Source: an uncultured Clostridia bacterium
Lineage (GTDB): Bacteria; Bacillota; Clostridia; Oscillospirales; Acutalibacteraceae
Assembly (NCBI GenBank): GCA_947625485.1
Contig: CANQOP010000013.1
Span: 1 to 61,274 of the forward strand
Direction: 5' to 3'
DNA: 61,274 bases
The notes beneath the pieces were generated by a model. That model had not been told where the DNA came from. It made no database searches and was given only the letters and a program-made list of their open reading frames with translations. This document shows positions 22,405 to 33,100 of this stretch, one piece after another. The position numbers and the translations under genes are program-made. Position 1 is the first letter of the stretch, and every line of letters begins with the position of its first letter.

Positions 22405-22466
22405 TAAATTATTTAAAAATTAAATATAAAACTATTTAGATTGCTAAATAAGGGTGGTGAAAAAGA

Positions 22467-24650
22467 GTGCCAAAAGTGTATATTGCTCATAAAAATGATG
22501 ATTCTATACAGACCGTAAAGGAGCATTGCTATGCAACTGCAGATTTGGGAGAGAAATACTCAATAGACAAATTTAAAAAAATAGTATATGCGATTGGGCT
22601 ATTACATGATATAGGAAAGTATCAGCCTTCTTTTCAAAATAAAATAAAAAACAATTTGAATTTAATGGTGGAACACTCAACCTGCGGGGCAATTGCGGCT
22701 AAAGAAAAGTATCACAATGCGCTTTTGCTGCTTATGCAGTATTGTATAACAGGGCATCATTCCGGAATACCGGACGGCGGCTCTAAAGATAATACGCCTG
22801 ATATGAACACTCTTTTCGGAAGATTAAAAAGAGAATTTGAGGATTATACAGCCTATAAAGAGGAAATTAGTATTCCCGAAATAGACGAAGATGAATTTAA
22901 CCGATTTTTAATTGAAGACTGCTTAAATCCGGGGGATATTGCAGAAAAGTTTTCCTTTATCGTAAGATACTGCTTTTCCTGCCTTACCGATGCTGATTCC
23001 AACGATACGGCAAGCTTTTGCAACGGAATACATAATCGAAGTCTGCACGCAAATTTTAAGAATTGTCTTAAAAGGTTGGATGATAAGCTTAATTCATTTA
23101 CTTGCAGTACAAATTTGCAAAAGGCCCGTTCTCAGATTCAAAAACAGGTATATTATAAAACCGATGTGGATTCGGAAATATATTTGATGAATATGCCTAC
23201 CGGAAGCGGAAAAACGCTTTGCAGTATGAAATTTGCTCTTGAGAGGGCAATAAAAACCAATAAAAAACGAATAATTTATATCATACCGTATAACAGCATT
23301 ATAGACCAGACAGTAGAGCTGTTTGAAGCCCTTTTTGGAAAGGACGCGGAAATATTAAGACACCAGTCATCTTTTTCTTACGATGATTCGGATTATGACG
23401 AGGATTATAAAAAGGTGGTGCGGCTTGCGACTGAAAACTGGGACGCGCAAATTATTGTAACTACGGCGATACAGTTTTTTGAATCCGTCTACTCGAACAA
23501 ACGAGGAAAACTTCGCAAACTGCACAATATGGCGGACAGTATTCTCGTTTTTGATGAAGCGCATTTAATGCCTGAAGATTATTTACAGCCCTGTTTAAGA
23601 GCTGTCTCTTACATTACCAGAATACTCGGAAGCGAAGCGATTTTCCTTACGGCAACCATGCCCGATTACAGGAAGCTTATAAATGAATATTCTTTAAAGA
23701 ACAGCGTTATAACGAATTTAATTACGGATACATCGCTGTTTGAAAAATTCCGAAAATGCTCCTTTGAAAATCTGGGCGGTATTGATATTCAGAAGCTTAT
23801 TTTAATCGCGCAAGATAAACCCTCTGCGTTAATTGTAGTTAATAAAAGGTCGACGGCAAGAGCGGTTTATTCCCTTTGTAAAGGAAAAAAATTTCATCTT
23901 TCAACTTATATGACCGCCTACGACAGAAAACTAACCATTGACAACATAAAGAGCGAACTTTCAGAACTGGAAAAGGATTTCCCGAATACTGATGATATAC
24001 CCGACGACAGGAGGATAACCGTAGTTTCCACATCGCTTATTGAGGCAGGGGTGGACTTGGATTTCCACTGCGTGCTGAGAGAACTTTCGGGACTCGACAG
24101 CGTTTTGCAGGCAGGCGGGAGATGCAACAGAGAGGGAAAACGAAAAGACGCGGCTGTGTATGTTTTTTCGCTTAACGACCAAGGGTCAGTTTTAACAAGT
24201 GAAAGAGCCAATATAACAAAAGGATTGTTTTCCGATTACAAAGATATTTCTTGTGAAGAATGTATTGATTCTTATTATGAAAGACTTTTCTTTATGAACA
24301 AAGCAAAGATTGAAAGTAAAGCTATTTCAAAGTATTCGTCAAATATCGCTTCCGTGAAGTTTAAGACATATGCCGATGAATTTAAAATTATTGACGATAC
24401 TACTGTTTCCATAGTAGTTGAAAGGGATGATTTGAGCAGGGAACTTATAAGAAATATCCAAATTACCGGTTTCGGTAATCACAGAAAACTTCAAAAATAT
24501 GCGTTTACTGTTTACCGTTATGAATTTGAGGAATTGATTAAGCAGCATATAATCGACGATTACGGAAGCGGAATATGGTGTTTGACAAATAAAGACTATT
24601 ATGATGAAAATACTGGAATTAAATTTGAAGCCAGCGACTATTTGGTTTAA
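22467..24650 (+). CDS. cas3: Cas3 helicase-nuclease (HD + DEAD, type I-C)
   Basis: Cas3 is recruited by DNA-bound Cascade to nick and degrade the target. An N-terminal HD nuclease (HD at residues 47-48, GLLHDIGKYQPSF; further H in TGHHSG) is followed by the SF2 helicase: Walker A MPTGSGKTL at 243, DEAH box VFDEAHLMP at 363, LTATMP, and motif VI QAGGRCNREGKR. All key residues are present. The start is GTG after AGGGTGGTGA. It is the first gene of the operon, 11 bases before cas5c. Confidence 0.95.
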   Translation: MPKVYIAHKNDDSIQTVKEHCYATADLGEKYSIDKFKKIVYAIGLLHDIGKYQPSFQNKIKNNLNLMVEHSTCGAIAAKEKYHNALLLLMQYCITGHHSGIPDGGSKDNTPDMNTLFGRLKREFEDYTAYKEEISIPEIDEDEFNRFLIEDCLNPGDIAEKFSFIVRYCFSCLTDADSNDTASFCNGIHNRSLHANFKNCLKRLDDKLNSFTCSTNLQKARSQIQKQVYYKTDVDSEIYLMNMPTGSGKTLCSMKFALERAIKTNKKRIIYIIPYNSIIDQTVELFEALFGKDAEILRHQSSFSYDDSDYDEDYKKVVRLATENWDAQIIVTTAIQFFESVYSNKRGKLRKLHNMADSILVFDEAHLMPEDYLQPCLRAVSYITRILGSEAIFLTATMPDYRKLINEYSLKNSVITNLITDTSLFEKFRKCSFENLGGIDIQKLILIAQDKPSALIVVNKRSTARAVYSLCKGKKFHLSTYMTAYDRKLTIDNIKSELSELEKDFPNTDDIPDDRRITVVSTSLIEAGVDLDFHCVLRELSGLDSVLQAGGRCNREGKRKDAAVYVFSLNDQGSVLTSERANITKGLFSDYKDISCEECIDSYYERLFFMNKAKIESKAISKYSSNIASVKFKTYADEFKIIDDTTVSIVVERDDLSRELIRNIQITGFGNHRKLQKYAFTVYRYEFEELIKQHIIDDYGSGIWCLTNKDYYDENTGIKFEASDYLV

Positions 24651-24661
24651 AGGAGGAAAAA

Positions 24662-25390
24662 ATGGGATACGGTTTTAAGATAATGTTAGACGGTGATTAT
24701 GCCTGCTTTACGAGGCCGGAGCTTAAAGTTGAAAGAGTAAGCTATGACGTTCCAACACCGGGAGCGCTAGAGGGAATGTTAAAAAGCATTTACTGGAAGC
24801 CTGCGATACGGTATGTAATTGATAAGATAATAGTGTTTAACCCGATTGATTTTATAAACATAAGAAGAAATGAGGTTAAAGACAAAATATCATTTACTGC
24901 CGTAAAGAGCCAGATGAACGGCAAAGGAGGCGATCCGAGCATTTATACGTCGGAGAACCGCAGTCAAAGAGCGTCAATGATACTTAAAAATGTTCGTTAC
25001 GGAGTGGAGTTCCATTTTGAGCTTACCGGCGTAAAAAATGAAAATGAAACAGAGCCCGAGAAAAAGCACTACAATATAATTAAACGCAGGCTTGAAAACG
25101 GACAATGTTTCAGAACTCCCTGCTTGGGTTGCAGTGAATTTCCTGTGCGAAGTATCACATTGGTAGAAAATTTTGACTTGAACCAGATAAGCAGTTCAAT
25201 TTTAAATATGGGAGATGTTGATTTAGGGTATATGAGTTATTGCGTAAATTTTGAGGACAAGGGTATGCCCTTAAACGGCGACTGGGAGCATCCTGTATTT
25301 TCCGATAAAGCAAGTACCGTATATTATCGTCCACATATGATAAACGGAATTATTGACGTTAACAAATACAGGGAGGTGATGAAATGTTAA
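24662..25390 (+). CDS. cas5c: Cas5c (Cas5d), Cascade subunit and crRNA endonuclease of type I-C
   Basis: In type I-C there is no Cas6; Cas5c cuts pre-crRNA in the repeat and stays bound to the 5' handle. The signature N-terminus (GDYACFTRPELKVERVSYDV, PTPGALEGMLKSIYWKP) and NGQCFRTPCLGCSEFP match the family. AGGAGG is 5 bases before the ATG. It overlaps cas8c by 7 bases. Confidence 0.95.
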   Translation: MGYGFKIMLDGDYACFTRPELKVERVSYDVPTPGALEGMLKSIYWKPAIRYVIDKIIVFNPIDFINIRRNEVKDKISFTAVKSQMNGKGGDPSIYTSENRSQRASMILKNVRYGVEFHFELTGVKNENETEPEKKHYNIIKRRLENGQCFRTPCLGCSEFPVRSITLVENFDLNQISSSILNMGDVDLGYMSYCVNFEDKGMPLNGDWEHPVFSDKASTVYYRPHMINGIIDVNKYREVMKC

Positions 25391-27210
25391 TAAAAGCGCT
25401 TTGCGACTATTACGACGAGCTTTCTGCAGAGGGTAAAATTCTTCCCGAAGGCTATTCCAGGGTAAATGTCCATTTTAAAATTTGCTTATCTTCGGATGGA
25501 AAAATTGCAGATATGATAAGCTGTCAGAAAATCGAAAGAACTGAAGGTAAAAACGGAAAGATAAAGGAAAAGCTTGTGCCGCAGGAAATGGAAATGCCTG
25601 AACGCACGGAGAAGTCGGGAATAGAATCCAATATTATAGAGCACAGACCGCTTTATATTTTCGGATTGAATTTAGATAACGACAAGCTAACTCCCTATGA
25701 TAAAACTAATAAGGCGGAAAAGTCTCATAATGCGTTTGTTGAAAAAAATCTCGAATTTATAAAGGGCCTTGATTCTCCTTTAATAAATGCGTACCGAAAA
25801 TTTATCGAGAACTGGAATCCTGTTGAGGAAACGGAAAACATCTATCTTCTCGGTATCGGAAAAATTTATAAAAATGCGTATTTTGTTTTTTGTTTAGACG
25901 GCTATTCCGATAAGCTTTTGCACGAAGATATGTTAATAAAAGAGAGGTGGGAAAAGGAATATAAATCATTAAAAGCAGAGACAAATCGTGATGTTGTATC
26001 ACAATGCGCTGTAAGCGGGGAAAATCTGCCTATAGCCAGAGTCCATTCAAAACTTAAAGGTATCTACGGAGGACTTGCAACAGGTTCGGTGCTTATCGGG
26101 TATAACAATTCTTCGGAATGTTCATATTGCAACGAACAATCGTACAACAGCAATATATCCGCTTTAGCTATGAAAAAATATACTGAAGCGTTTAATTATC
26201 TTTTAAATGATAAAAGACACAAGGTTTTGCTTGATGATATGACCGTTGTATTCTGGGCGTCCGGAGGAATTGAAAACAGTATTTGTTCTGAATTAATATC
26301 CTGTATTCTGTTTGATGAAAACAGTAAAATGGATAAAGAAGAGACAGATGAAATGCTTGAGGGACTGATGAAGTCCGCCCGCGAAGGCAATATTACTAAA
26401 GAAAGAATAAACGGTACCGATATAATCGACAGTAATGTTGACTTTTATATCGTGGGAATAACGCCGAATTCATCCCGCTTGTCACTTAAATTTGTATACC
26501 GAAAGAAGTTTGGTGAACTGCTGTTTAATATTGCAAATTATCAAAACGATATGAAGATTACCGAAAAAAGCCCGCCTGTTCCGTTGTGGAGACTCAAAAG
26601 AGAATTGACTTCACCTAAAAGCAGCAGCGAAAACAGGAAGGTTGACCCCTCCCTGATGGCTGAAATATTTAAATCAGTTATTCAAGGGGTTAAATTTCCG
26701 GAATATCTTTTGTCGACTTTAATTCGCAGAGTCAAAACAGACAGATATGTAAATGATGTGCGCGCGGGCGCAATAAAAGCATGCATTAACAGAAAATCAA
26801 GACTTTTAAATAAAAGGGAGGAGATAAAATTGTCACTCGATTATAACAACAAGAACCAGGCATATCTTTGCGGGAGGTTATTTGCGGTACTTGAAAAGCT
26901 TCAACAGGAGGCATCAGGTAATTCACTTAACAGAACTATTAAAGACGCATATTTTTCATCTGCTTCTTCAAAACCCGCAATTGTATTTCCAAAGCTTATT
27001 AACCTTGCGCAGAACCATTTGAAGAAAGCGGATAGACGTGTTTTCTTCAATAAACTTATTGAGCAAATAGTAGATGGAATAAGCGGAGAATTTCCGGATA
27101 CACTGTTGCTTTCCGAACAGGGGAAATTTATAATCGGATACTACCAGCAATACCAAAGCTTTTTTGTAAAAAGCTCTGAAAAAAATGATACAACACAGGA
27201 GGAGAATTAA
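25384..27210 (+). CDS. cas8c: Cas8c (Csd1), large Cascade subunit
   Basis: The large subunit recognises the PAM and the protospacer start. Family features are CAVSGENLPIARVHSKLKG, the segment TGSVLIGYNNSSECSYCNEQ and the N-S-R-L-S region (GITPNSSRLSLKFVYRK). 608 aa is normal, with an alternate internal start giving Cas11c in related systems; an internal ATG after AAAGGGAGGAG exists near 26812-26830 but its reality is unproven here. GGGAGGTGATGAA precedes the start. Confidence 0.95.
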   Translation: MLIKALCDYYDELSAEGKILPEGYSRVNVHFKICLSSDGKIADMISCQKIERTEGKNGKIKEKLVPQEMEMPERTEKSGIESNIIEHRPLYIFGLNLDNDKLTPYDKTNKAEKSHNAFVEKNLEFIKGLDSPLINAYRKFIENWNPVEETENIYLLGIGKIYKNAYFVFCLDGYSDKLLHEDMLIKERWEKEYKSLKAETNRDVVSQCAVSGENLPIARVHSKLKGIYGGLATGSVLIGYNNSSECSYCNEQSYNSNISALAMKKYTEAFNYLLNDKRHKVLLDDMTVVFWASGGIENSICSELISCILFDENSKMDKEETDEMLEGLMKSAREGNITKERINGTDIIDSNVDFYIVGITPNSSRLSLKFVYRKKFGELLFNIANYQNDMKITEKSPPVPLWRLKRELTSPKSSSENRKVDPSLMAEIFKSVIQGVKFPEYLLSTLIRRVKTDRYVNDVRAGAIKACINRKSRLLNKREEIKLSLDYNNKNQAYLCGRLFAVLEKLQQEASGNSLNRTIKDAYFSSASSKPAIVFPKLINLAQNHLKKADRRVFFNKLIEQIVDGISGEFPDTLLLSEQGKFIIGYYQQYQSFFVKSSEKNDTTQEEN

Positions 27211-27211
27211 T

Positions 27212-28066
27212 ATGTCAATTAATAACAGATATGATTTTGTAATGCTTTTTGATGTGGAGAACGGAAATCCTAACGGCGACCCTGACGCAGGCAATACGCC
27301 TCGTGTAGATGCTGAAACGGGCTTCGGGTACATAACAGATGTTTGCATTAAACGCAAAATAAGAAATTATGTGGAGCTATGCAAAGAGGGTGAAGCCGGA
27401 TATAACATACTTATTAAGCCGGACAGATCTCTTAATACAAAGTTTTCTGAAGCTTATAGCGAAGAAGACAAAAAATCCGATCAAAAAGATAAAAAGGCTG
27501 ATATTGTAAAAAAAGCCCGGGACCATATGTGTAAAAACTATTTTGATGTCCGTACCTTTGGTGCAGTGATGTCAACAGGCGAATATCCCTGCGGAATTGT
27601 CAGAGGCCCCGTTCAGATTAATTTTGCGCGCAGTATTTCCCCTGTAAATATTCAGGATGTTACAATTACAAGACAAGCTCGTACATCTGAGGACAGGATG
27701 GAAACTGGCGAAACGGAAATGGGGAAAAAGAGCATAATCCCTTATGCTCTGTACCGTGCGGAAGGATATGTATCGGCAAATCTTGCGAATAAGGTAACCG
27801 GACTTACAGAAGAGGATTTAGATCTTTTATGGGATGCAATTATCAATATGTTTGAAAACGACCACAGCGCAGCCAGAGGGAAAATGTGTATGAGAAAGCT
27901 GTATATTTTCAAGCATAATTGCGTATTGGGAAACTGTCCGTCGCATATTCTGTTCGATAAGATTACAGTAGAAGAAGTTTCTGCTCCGCCCAGAAAGTTC
28001 AATGACTACAGAATAAATGTCGATGAAAAAATGCCCGATGGCGTGGAATTTATTAGCAGAATATGA
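27212..28066 (+). CDS. cas7c: Cas7c (Csd2), Cascade backbone
   Basis: Forms the helical backbone along the crRNA. The family start is evident: FVMLFDVENGNPNGDPDAGN, TPRVDAETGFGYITDVCIKR, and FDVRTFGAVMSTGEYPCGIV. AGGAGGAG stands 7-8 bases before ATG 27212; an in-frame upstream codon within cas8c lacks a site. The 3' end overlaps cas4 by four bases (ATGA). Confidence 0.95.
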   Translation: MSINNRYDFVMLFDVENGNPNGDPDAGNTPRVDAETGFGYITDVCIKRKIRNYVELCKEGEAGYNILIKPDRSLNTKFSEAYSEEDKKSDQKDKKADIVKKARDHMCKNYFDVRTFGAVMSTGEYPCGIVRGPVQINFARSISPVNIQDVTITRQARTSEDRMETGETEMGKKSIIPYALYRAEGYVSANLANKVTGLTEEDLDLLWDAIINMFENDHSAARGKMCMRKLYIFKHNCVLGNCPSHILFDKITVEEVSAPPRKFNDYRINVDEKMPDGVEFISRI

Positions 28067-28698
28067 ATAATCGCGATATTTCGATACGTTCTGTTCAGCA
28101 TTTTTTATATTGTCCGCACAGATGGGGACTTATAGAAATAGGTTGCGCATGGGACGAGAATATGTTTGTTACGAAGTCGAATCTTATGCATAGCAGAGTT
28201 CATAATCCCAAGTCGGACTATTCTTATTCAGATAAAAAGTGTTATACCTCCGTTTCGGTTTATAACGATAAGGACGAATACAATCTCTACGGAGTAACGG
28301 ACTGTATTGAAATAAAGAATACAAAAATGTGTATTGTAGAGTATAAACCCACAAGACCCAAAAATAAGGACTATAATTTTGATGACCTTATGCAGGTGTT
28401 TGCGCAGAAGATTTGTGTGGATTATGTTTTTAACTGCAACAGTGATGGCGTTATATATTATGCAGATGTGAAAAAGCGTGTAAAGCTGCCTTTACAGGAA
28501 AACTATGATGAATATGATGAAGTATTGAAAAAAGCTCTTGTTACTATGAGAGGTTTGCTTCAAACAGGTACAATCCCTGCTATAGTAAAAGACCGAAAAT
28601 GTAAAGGCTGTTCAATGAAAAATATATGTATGCCTGATTTCAAAAAGTTTAGGAGTGTAAAAGAAAATATTCAAGAAATTTTAAGAGGCGATATATGA
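28063..28698 (+). CDS. cas4: Cas4 adaptation exonuclease
   Basis: RecB-like nuclease that trims prespacers and checks the PAM. The first Fe-S cysteine is in FLYCPHRWG and the C-terminal cluster in CKGCSMKNICMP; the nuclease Lys motif is VEYKPTRPK. Overlaps cas1 by ATGA. Its presence predicts that new spacers are chosen next to a defined PAM, fitting the CTC found at three protospacers. Confidence 0.95.
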   Translation: MNNRDISIRSVQHFLYCPHRWGLIEIGCAWDENMFVTKSNLMHSRVHNPKSDYSYSDKKCYTSVSVYNDKDEYNLYGVTDCIEIKNTKMCIVEYKPTRPKNKDYNFDDLMQVFAQKICVDYVFNCNSDGVIYYADVKKRVKLPLQENYDEYDEVLKKALVTMRGLLQTGTIPAIVKDRKCKGCSMKNICMPDFKKFRSVKENIQEILRGDI

Positions 28699-29717
28699 GA
28701 AAGCTGCTGAATACAATTTATATTACAAATGATGAGGCATATTTGTGCCTTGACGGAGAAAATCTTGTTTGCAAAATCAATAATGAAATAAAGTTCAGAT
28801 TACCCTTTGATAATATAGAGAACATAGTATGCTTCAGTTATCTTGGATGTTCGCCGGCAGTTATGGGTAAGTGCGTAAGCAAGCTGATACCGATTAACTT
28901 CGTTTCGCCTAACGGAAAATTTCTTGCGAAGGTGTGCGGCGAAACCAAAGGGAATGTATTTTTAAGAGTATCGCAGATTGACAAATTCAGAGAATGCGGT
29001 CTTATGCTTGCAAAAAATTCCCTGGCGGCAAAATTCAGTAACTCTATTCAGTTAATAAAACGTACTATTCACGATAATACCGATATGAGAAACGATGAAC
29101 AGATAAAATGTGCGATTAACGTACTTTTAAACGGTATTGACCAGATATATGAGGCCGACTCTGTTGAAACGGCTATGGGGATTGAGGGTAATTGTGCAAA
29201 ACAGTTTTTTTCTGTATTTAATAAGCTTATTACTAATCCCAAAACGTCTCTTACATTTCAATTCCGCACAAAACGTCCGCCTCTTGATCCCGTGAACGCG
29301 CTGCTTTCTTTTGCTTATACATTGTTTACTAATGAATTTGCATCAGCGCTCGAAACGGTAGGTCTGGATAGCTATATAGGTTTTTTGCACGCACTTAGAA
29401 GTGGCAGAAGTTCTCTTGCCTGCGATTTAGTTGAAGAAGCCAGGTGTCTTGTTGAACGCTTTGTTCTTACTCTTGTTAATCTCCGGATTATAACTGAAAA
29501 AGATTTTGACAGGCAAATTTCAGGGGCATTTTTACTGAATGAAAATGGAAGAAAAAAATTTCTATCTAAGTGGCAGGAGAAAAAACGTACTGATATTTCT
29601 CATCCATACCTTAAACAGAAAATCCCGTTTGGGCTTATACCTTATGTGCAAAGTAATCTTCTCGCAAAGTATGTGCGCGGCGAAATTGAAGAATATCCGT
29701 GTTTTTTATTGAAGTAG
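28695..29717 (+). CDS. cas1: Cas1 integrase (type I-C)
   Basis: Subtype I-C Cas1 (340 aa) opening with KLLNTIYITNDEAYLCLDGE; the catalytic E-H-D positions are in the region EGNCAKQFFSVFN (E), IGFLHALRSGRSSLACDLVE (H and D). Works with Cas2 to insert spacers at the leader end. Confidence 0.95.
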   Translation: MRKLLNTIYITNDEAYLCLDGENLVCKINNEIKFRLPFDNIENIVCFSYLGCSPAVMGKCVSKLIPINFVSPNGKFLAKVCGETKGNVFLRVSQIDKFRECGLMLAKNSLAAKFSNSIQLIKRTIHDNTDMRNDEQIKCAINVLLNGIDQIYEADSVETAMGIEGNCAKQFFSVFNKLITNPKTSLTFQFRTKRPPLDPVNALLSFAYTLFTNEFASALETVGLDSYIGFLHALRSGRSSLACDLVEEARCLVERFVLTLVNLRIITEKDFDRQISGAFLLNENGRKKFLSKWQEKKRTDISHPYLKQKIPFGLIPYVQSNLLAKYVRGEIEEYPCFLLK

Positions 29718-29726
29718 GTGGTAAAA

Positions 29727-30017
29727 ATGATGGTTATAATCAGTTATGACGTTTCCACCTTGGATCCTGAGGGTAAAAAACGTTTAAGAAAGGTTTCAAA
29801 AGAATGTCAGAACCACGCCCAGCGTGTTCAAAATTCTGTTTTTGAAGCAGATCTTGATTACTCAACTTTTTTGAAATTAAAAGAAAAACTCGTTAATACT
29901 ATAGATACAAATAAGGATAGTTTGCGATTTTACTATTTGGGAAACAGATGGGAGAAACGGGTTGAACATATTGGAATTAAGGAAACATATAATCCCGAAG
30001 GTGTTATTATAATTTAA
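29727..30017 (+). CDS. cas2: Cas2
   Basis: Ferredoxin-fold partner of Cas1: VIISYDVSTLDPEGKKRLRK, then QNSVFEADLD and RFYYLGNRWEKRVEHIG. ATG 29727 is chosen, 7 bases after AGGTGG; an in-frame GTG within that site is unlikely. 96 aa is normal. Confidence 0.95.
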   Translation: MMVIISYDVSTLDPEGKKRLRKVSKECQNHAQRVQNSVFEADLDYSTFLKLKEKLVNTIDTNKDSLRFYYLGNRWEKRVEHIGIKETYNPEGVIII

Positions 30018-30180
30018 ATCAGTCAGGCGAACAGCAAGCAATGTAAAATACCGCATATGTTCGCCTGAAAAATTTTAAAAATTTTTATTGCTTTTTTCTT
30101 TTTTAGAAAAATATTTAAACAGTAACTTTAATGTCCGCCTCATATTGTGACAGTGACGGCAAAATTCCCCATATTTTGCA
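30018..30180 (+). promoter_or_regulatory. CRISPR leader
   Basis: AT-rich stretch between cas2 and the first repeat. CAGGCGAAC (30024-30032) pairs with GTTCGCCTG (30059-30067), a likely cas2 terminator. The sequence from there to 30180 should contain the array promoter and the Cas1-Cas2 integration signal; repeat heterogeneity confirms this is the young end. Confidence 0.75.
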
Positions 30181-33100
30181 GTCACACCTCGCAAGAGGTG
30201 TGTGAGTAGAAACTATTAATAAAATCTATAAATTTCCTAATATGTTGGGTCACACCTCGCAAGAGGTGTGTGAGTAGAAACTATAGGAATTTCAACAGCA
30301 CTTGCAGCTGCTTTAGTCACACCTCGCAAGAGGTGTGTGAGTAGAAACGACACTATCACTACCAAAAACGGCAAAGTAAAAAGTCACACCTCGCAAGAGG
30401 TGTGTGAGTAGAAACGAGATTTATCTGTACGGCGAAATTCAGCCGGACTGTCACACCTCGCAAGAGGTGTGTGAGTAGAAACTTAAGTTCGGGAACGTAG
30501 TTGCTGTCCCTGCGGGTCACACCTCGCAAGAGGTGTGTGAGTAGAAACGAACATTTTAACACTGAGTTTCAAAACCATATTAGTCACACCTCGCAAGAGG
30601 TGTGTGAGTAGAAACGTATCAATCAACAAAGTATTCACAACCGAAAAAGTCACACCTCGCAAGAGGTGTGTGAGTAGAAACTATGAAAAGGTCGTTTATT
30701 TTTAAGCGGATATAGTCACACCTCGCAAGAGGTGTGTGAGTAGAAACCTTAAAAAATAATTTGACCGTCTGCGGTTGTTAGTCACACCTCGCAAGAGGTG
30801 TGTGAGTAGAAACTTCTTGTTTTCTGTGGAGCATTCGGAGGGATTTTGTCACACCTCGCAAGAGGTGTGTGAGTAGAAACTCTTTCGTCTGACTTGGATT
30901 TCTTCGTTAATAGGGTCACACCTCGCAAGAGGTGTGTGAGTAGAAACCGTAGAGTTTGGAACAAGCGTTATGTGTTCCGTGTCACACCTCGCAAGAGGTG
31001 TGTGAGTAGAAACTATGAAAATTTATAAGAGGTTAAACGGACTATGGTCACACCTCGCAAGAGGTGTGTGAGTAGAAACCTTCTTGATATAGCGAAGAGC
31101 ACCGCATATAAAGTCACACCTCGCAAGAGGTGTGTGAGTAGAAACTTTTTGGCTCACAATTTCCTTATCCGGAAACTTCGTCACACCTCGCAAGAGGTGT
31201 GTGAGTAGAAACTTACTTCTGCTGTTTATCTGCATCTGCCGCTGTGTCACACCTCGCAAGAGGTGTGTGAGTAGAAACTCGGATTATATCAACCCAGATA
31301 CTCTTTTGCCAAGTCACACCTCGCAAGAGGTGTGTGAGTAGAAACGCTATCACTATGTTTGGAGAATATGAAGTCATTGGGTCACACCTCGCAAGAGGTG
31401 TGTGAGTAGAAACAATTTAAAGGTTGCAATGTCACAGGAAATGCTGGTCACACCTCGCAAGAGGTGTGTGAGTAGAAATGGTCGGGGGCTGAAAGTTTTT
31501 CAAATAGTCTATGTCACACCTCGCAAGAGGTGTGTGAGTAGAAATGCTAACTATATTTATTCGTTTTCCGTTCTCCTCGTCACACCTCGCAAGAGGTGTG
31601 TGAGTAGAAATGTCATTTCTGTAATCGGTGCATAACCGACACGTGGTCACACCTCGCAAGAGGTGTGTGAGTAGAAATATTCTGTACTCCCTGCCGCCCG
31701 ACTTCTCGGATTCGTCACACCTCGCAAGAGGTGTGTGAGTAGAAATGTTTTTCCACTGCGTTCGTGACTTGTTGCCGTGGTCACACCTCGCAAGAGGTGT
31801 GTGAGTAGAAATTCTTCTCCCTGAACCGCGTTTGCGCTTACTGTGGTCACACCTCGCAAGAGGTGTGTGAGTAGAAATTGTCTATGCGAGCGTTGTCTAA
31901 CTCTGCGCGCTGTCACACCTCGCAAGAGGTGTGTGAGTAGAAATTTTTTGGTTTTGTCGAATTGAATGAGGCAGCTATGTCACACCTCGCAAGAGGTGTG
32001 TGAGTAGAAATCGCGTTTATCATATTTAATCTTCTCCCCTTCTGGTCACACCTCGCAAGAGGTGTGTGAGTAGAAATTGTCTATGCGAGCGTTGTCTAAC
32101 TCTGCGCGCTGGTCACACCTCGCAAGAGGTGTGTGAGTAGAAATCCATTAAAAGTCATTAAGAGTAAAGGTGCGGAGGGTCACACCTCGCAAGAGGTGTG
32201 TGAGTAGAAATCTTAAATTCAGCTTCTGCCACGGGAAAATCCGGTCACACCTCGCAAGAGGTGTGTGAGTAGAAATTGTAATCAAATTATATACTATATA
32301 ATTTACTTTGTCACACCTCGCAAGAGGTGTGTGAGTAGAAATTAAAGACATTGCCGACAGTTTTCAAGGCAGTGGTAGTCACACCTCGCAAGAGGTGTGT
32401 GAGTAGAAATGCTATTACCGAAAACGATAACGAACGTACCGAAAGTCACACCTCGCAAGAGGTGTGTGAGTAGAAATGCGAAAGACGATGACGGCAACTA
32501 CAGGACCGTAAGTCACACCTCGCAAGAGGTGTGTGAGTAGAAATATTTACAGATGCGGAGGGAAAGTGAATGAATAATGGTCACACCTCGCAAGAGGTGT
32601 GTGAGTAGAAATAATAACCGCGGAGAAGCTCGCCGCCGATTTATTGTCACACCTCGCAAGAGGTGTGTGAGTAGAAATTTGTAGTCCTTTCGGTAATACA
32701 CGGATCCAGTCCCGTCACACCTCGCAAGAGGTGTGTGAGTAGAAATCTTCTTTTGAAATCCTATACTCACCGCACTTCGTCACACCTCGCAAGAGGTGTG
32801 TGAGTAGAAATGCACAACTTATCGCGAAATTGACGCCGGAGGAAAGTCACACCTCGCAAGAGGTGTGTGAGTAGAAATGATGTTGGCGTTCATTATGTAG
32901 TAGACATCTCCGGTCACACCTCGCAAGAGGTGTGTGAGTAGAAATCATTCTTTCCGGAAGCCTTACAATGCCGGCAAGGTCACACCTCGCAAGAGGTGTG
33001 TGAGTAGAAATTTGCATACAGTATCGCAAGTGTTATTGCTATGGGTCACACCTCGCAAGAGGTGTGTGAGTAGAAATCAGTTGTCATAGCCTAACTTGTA

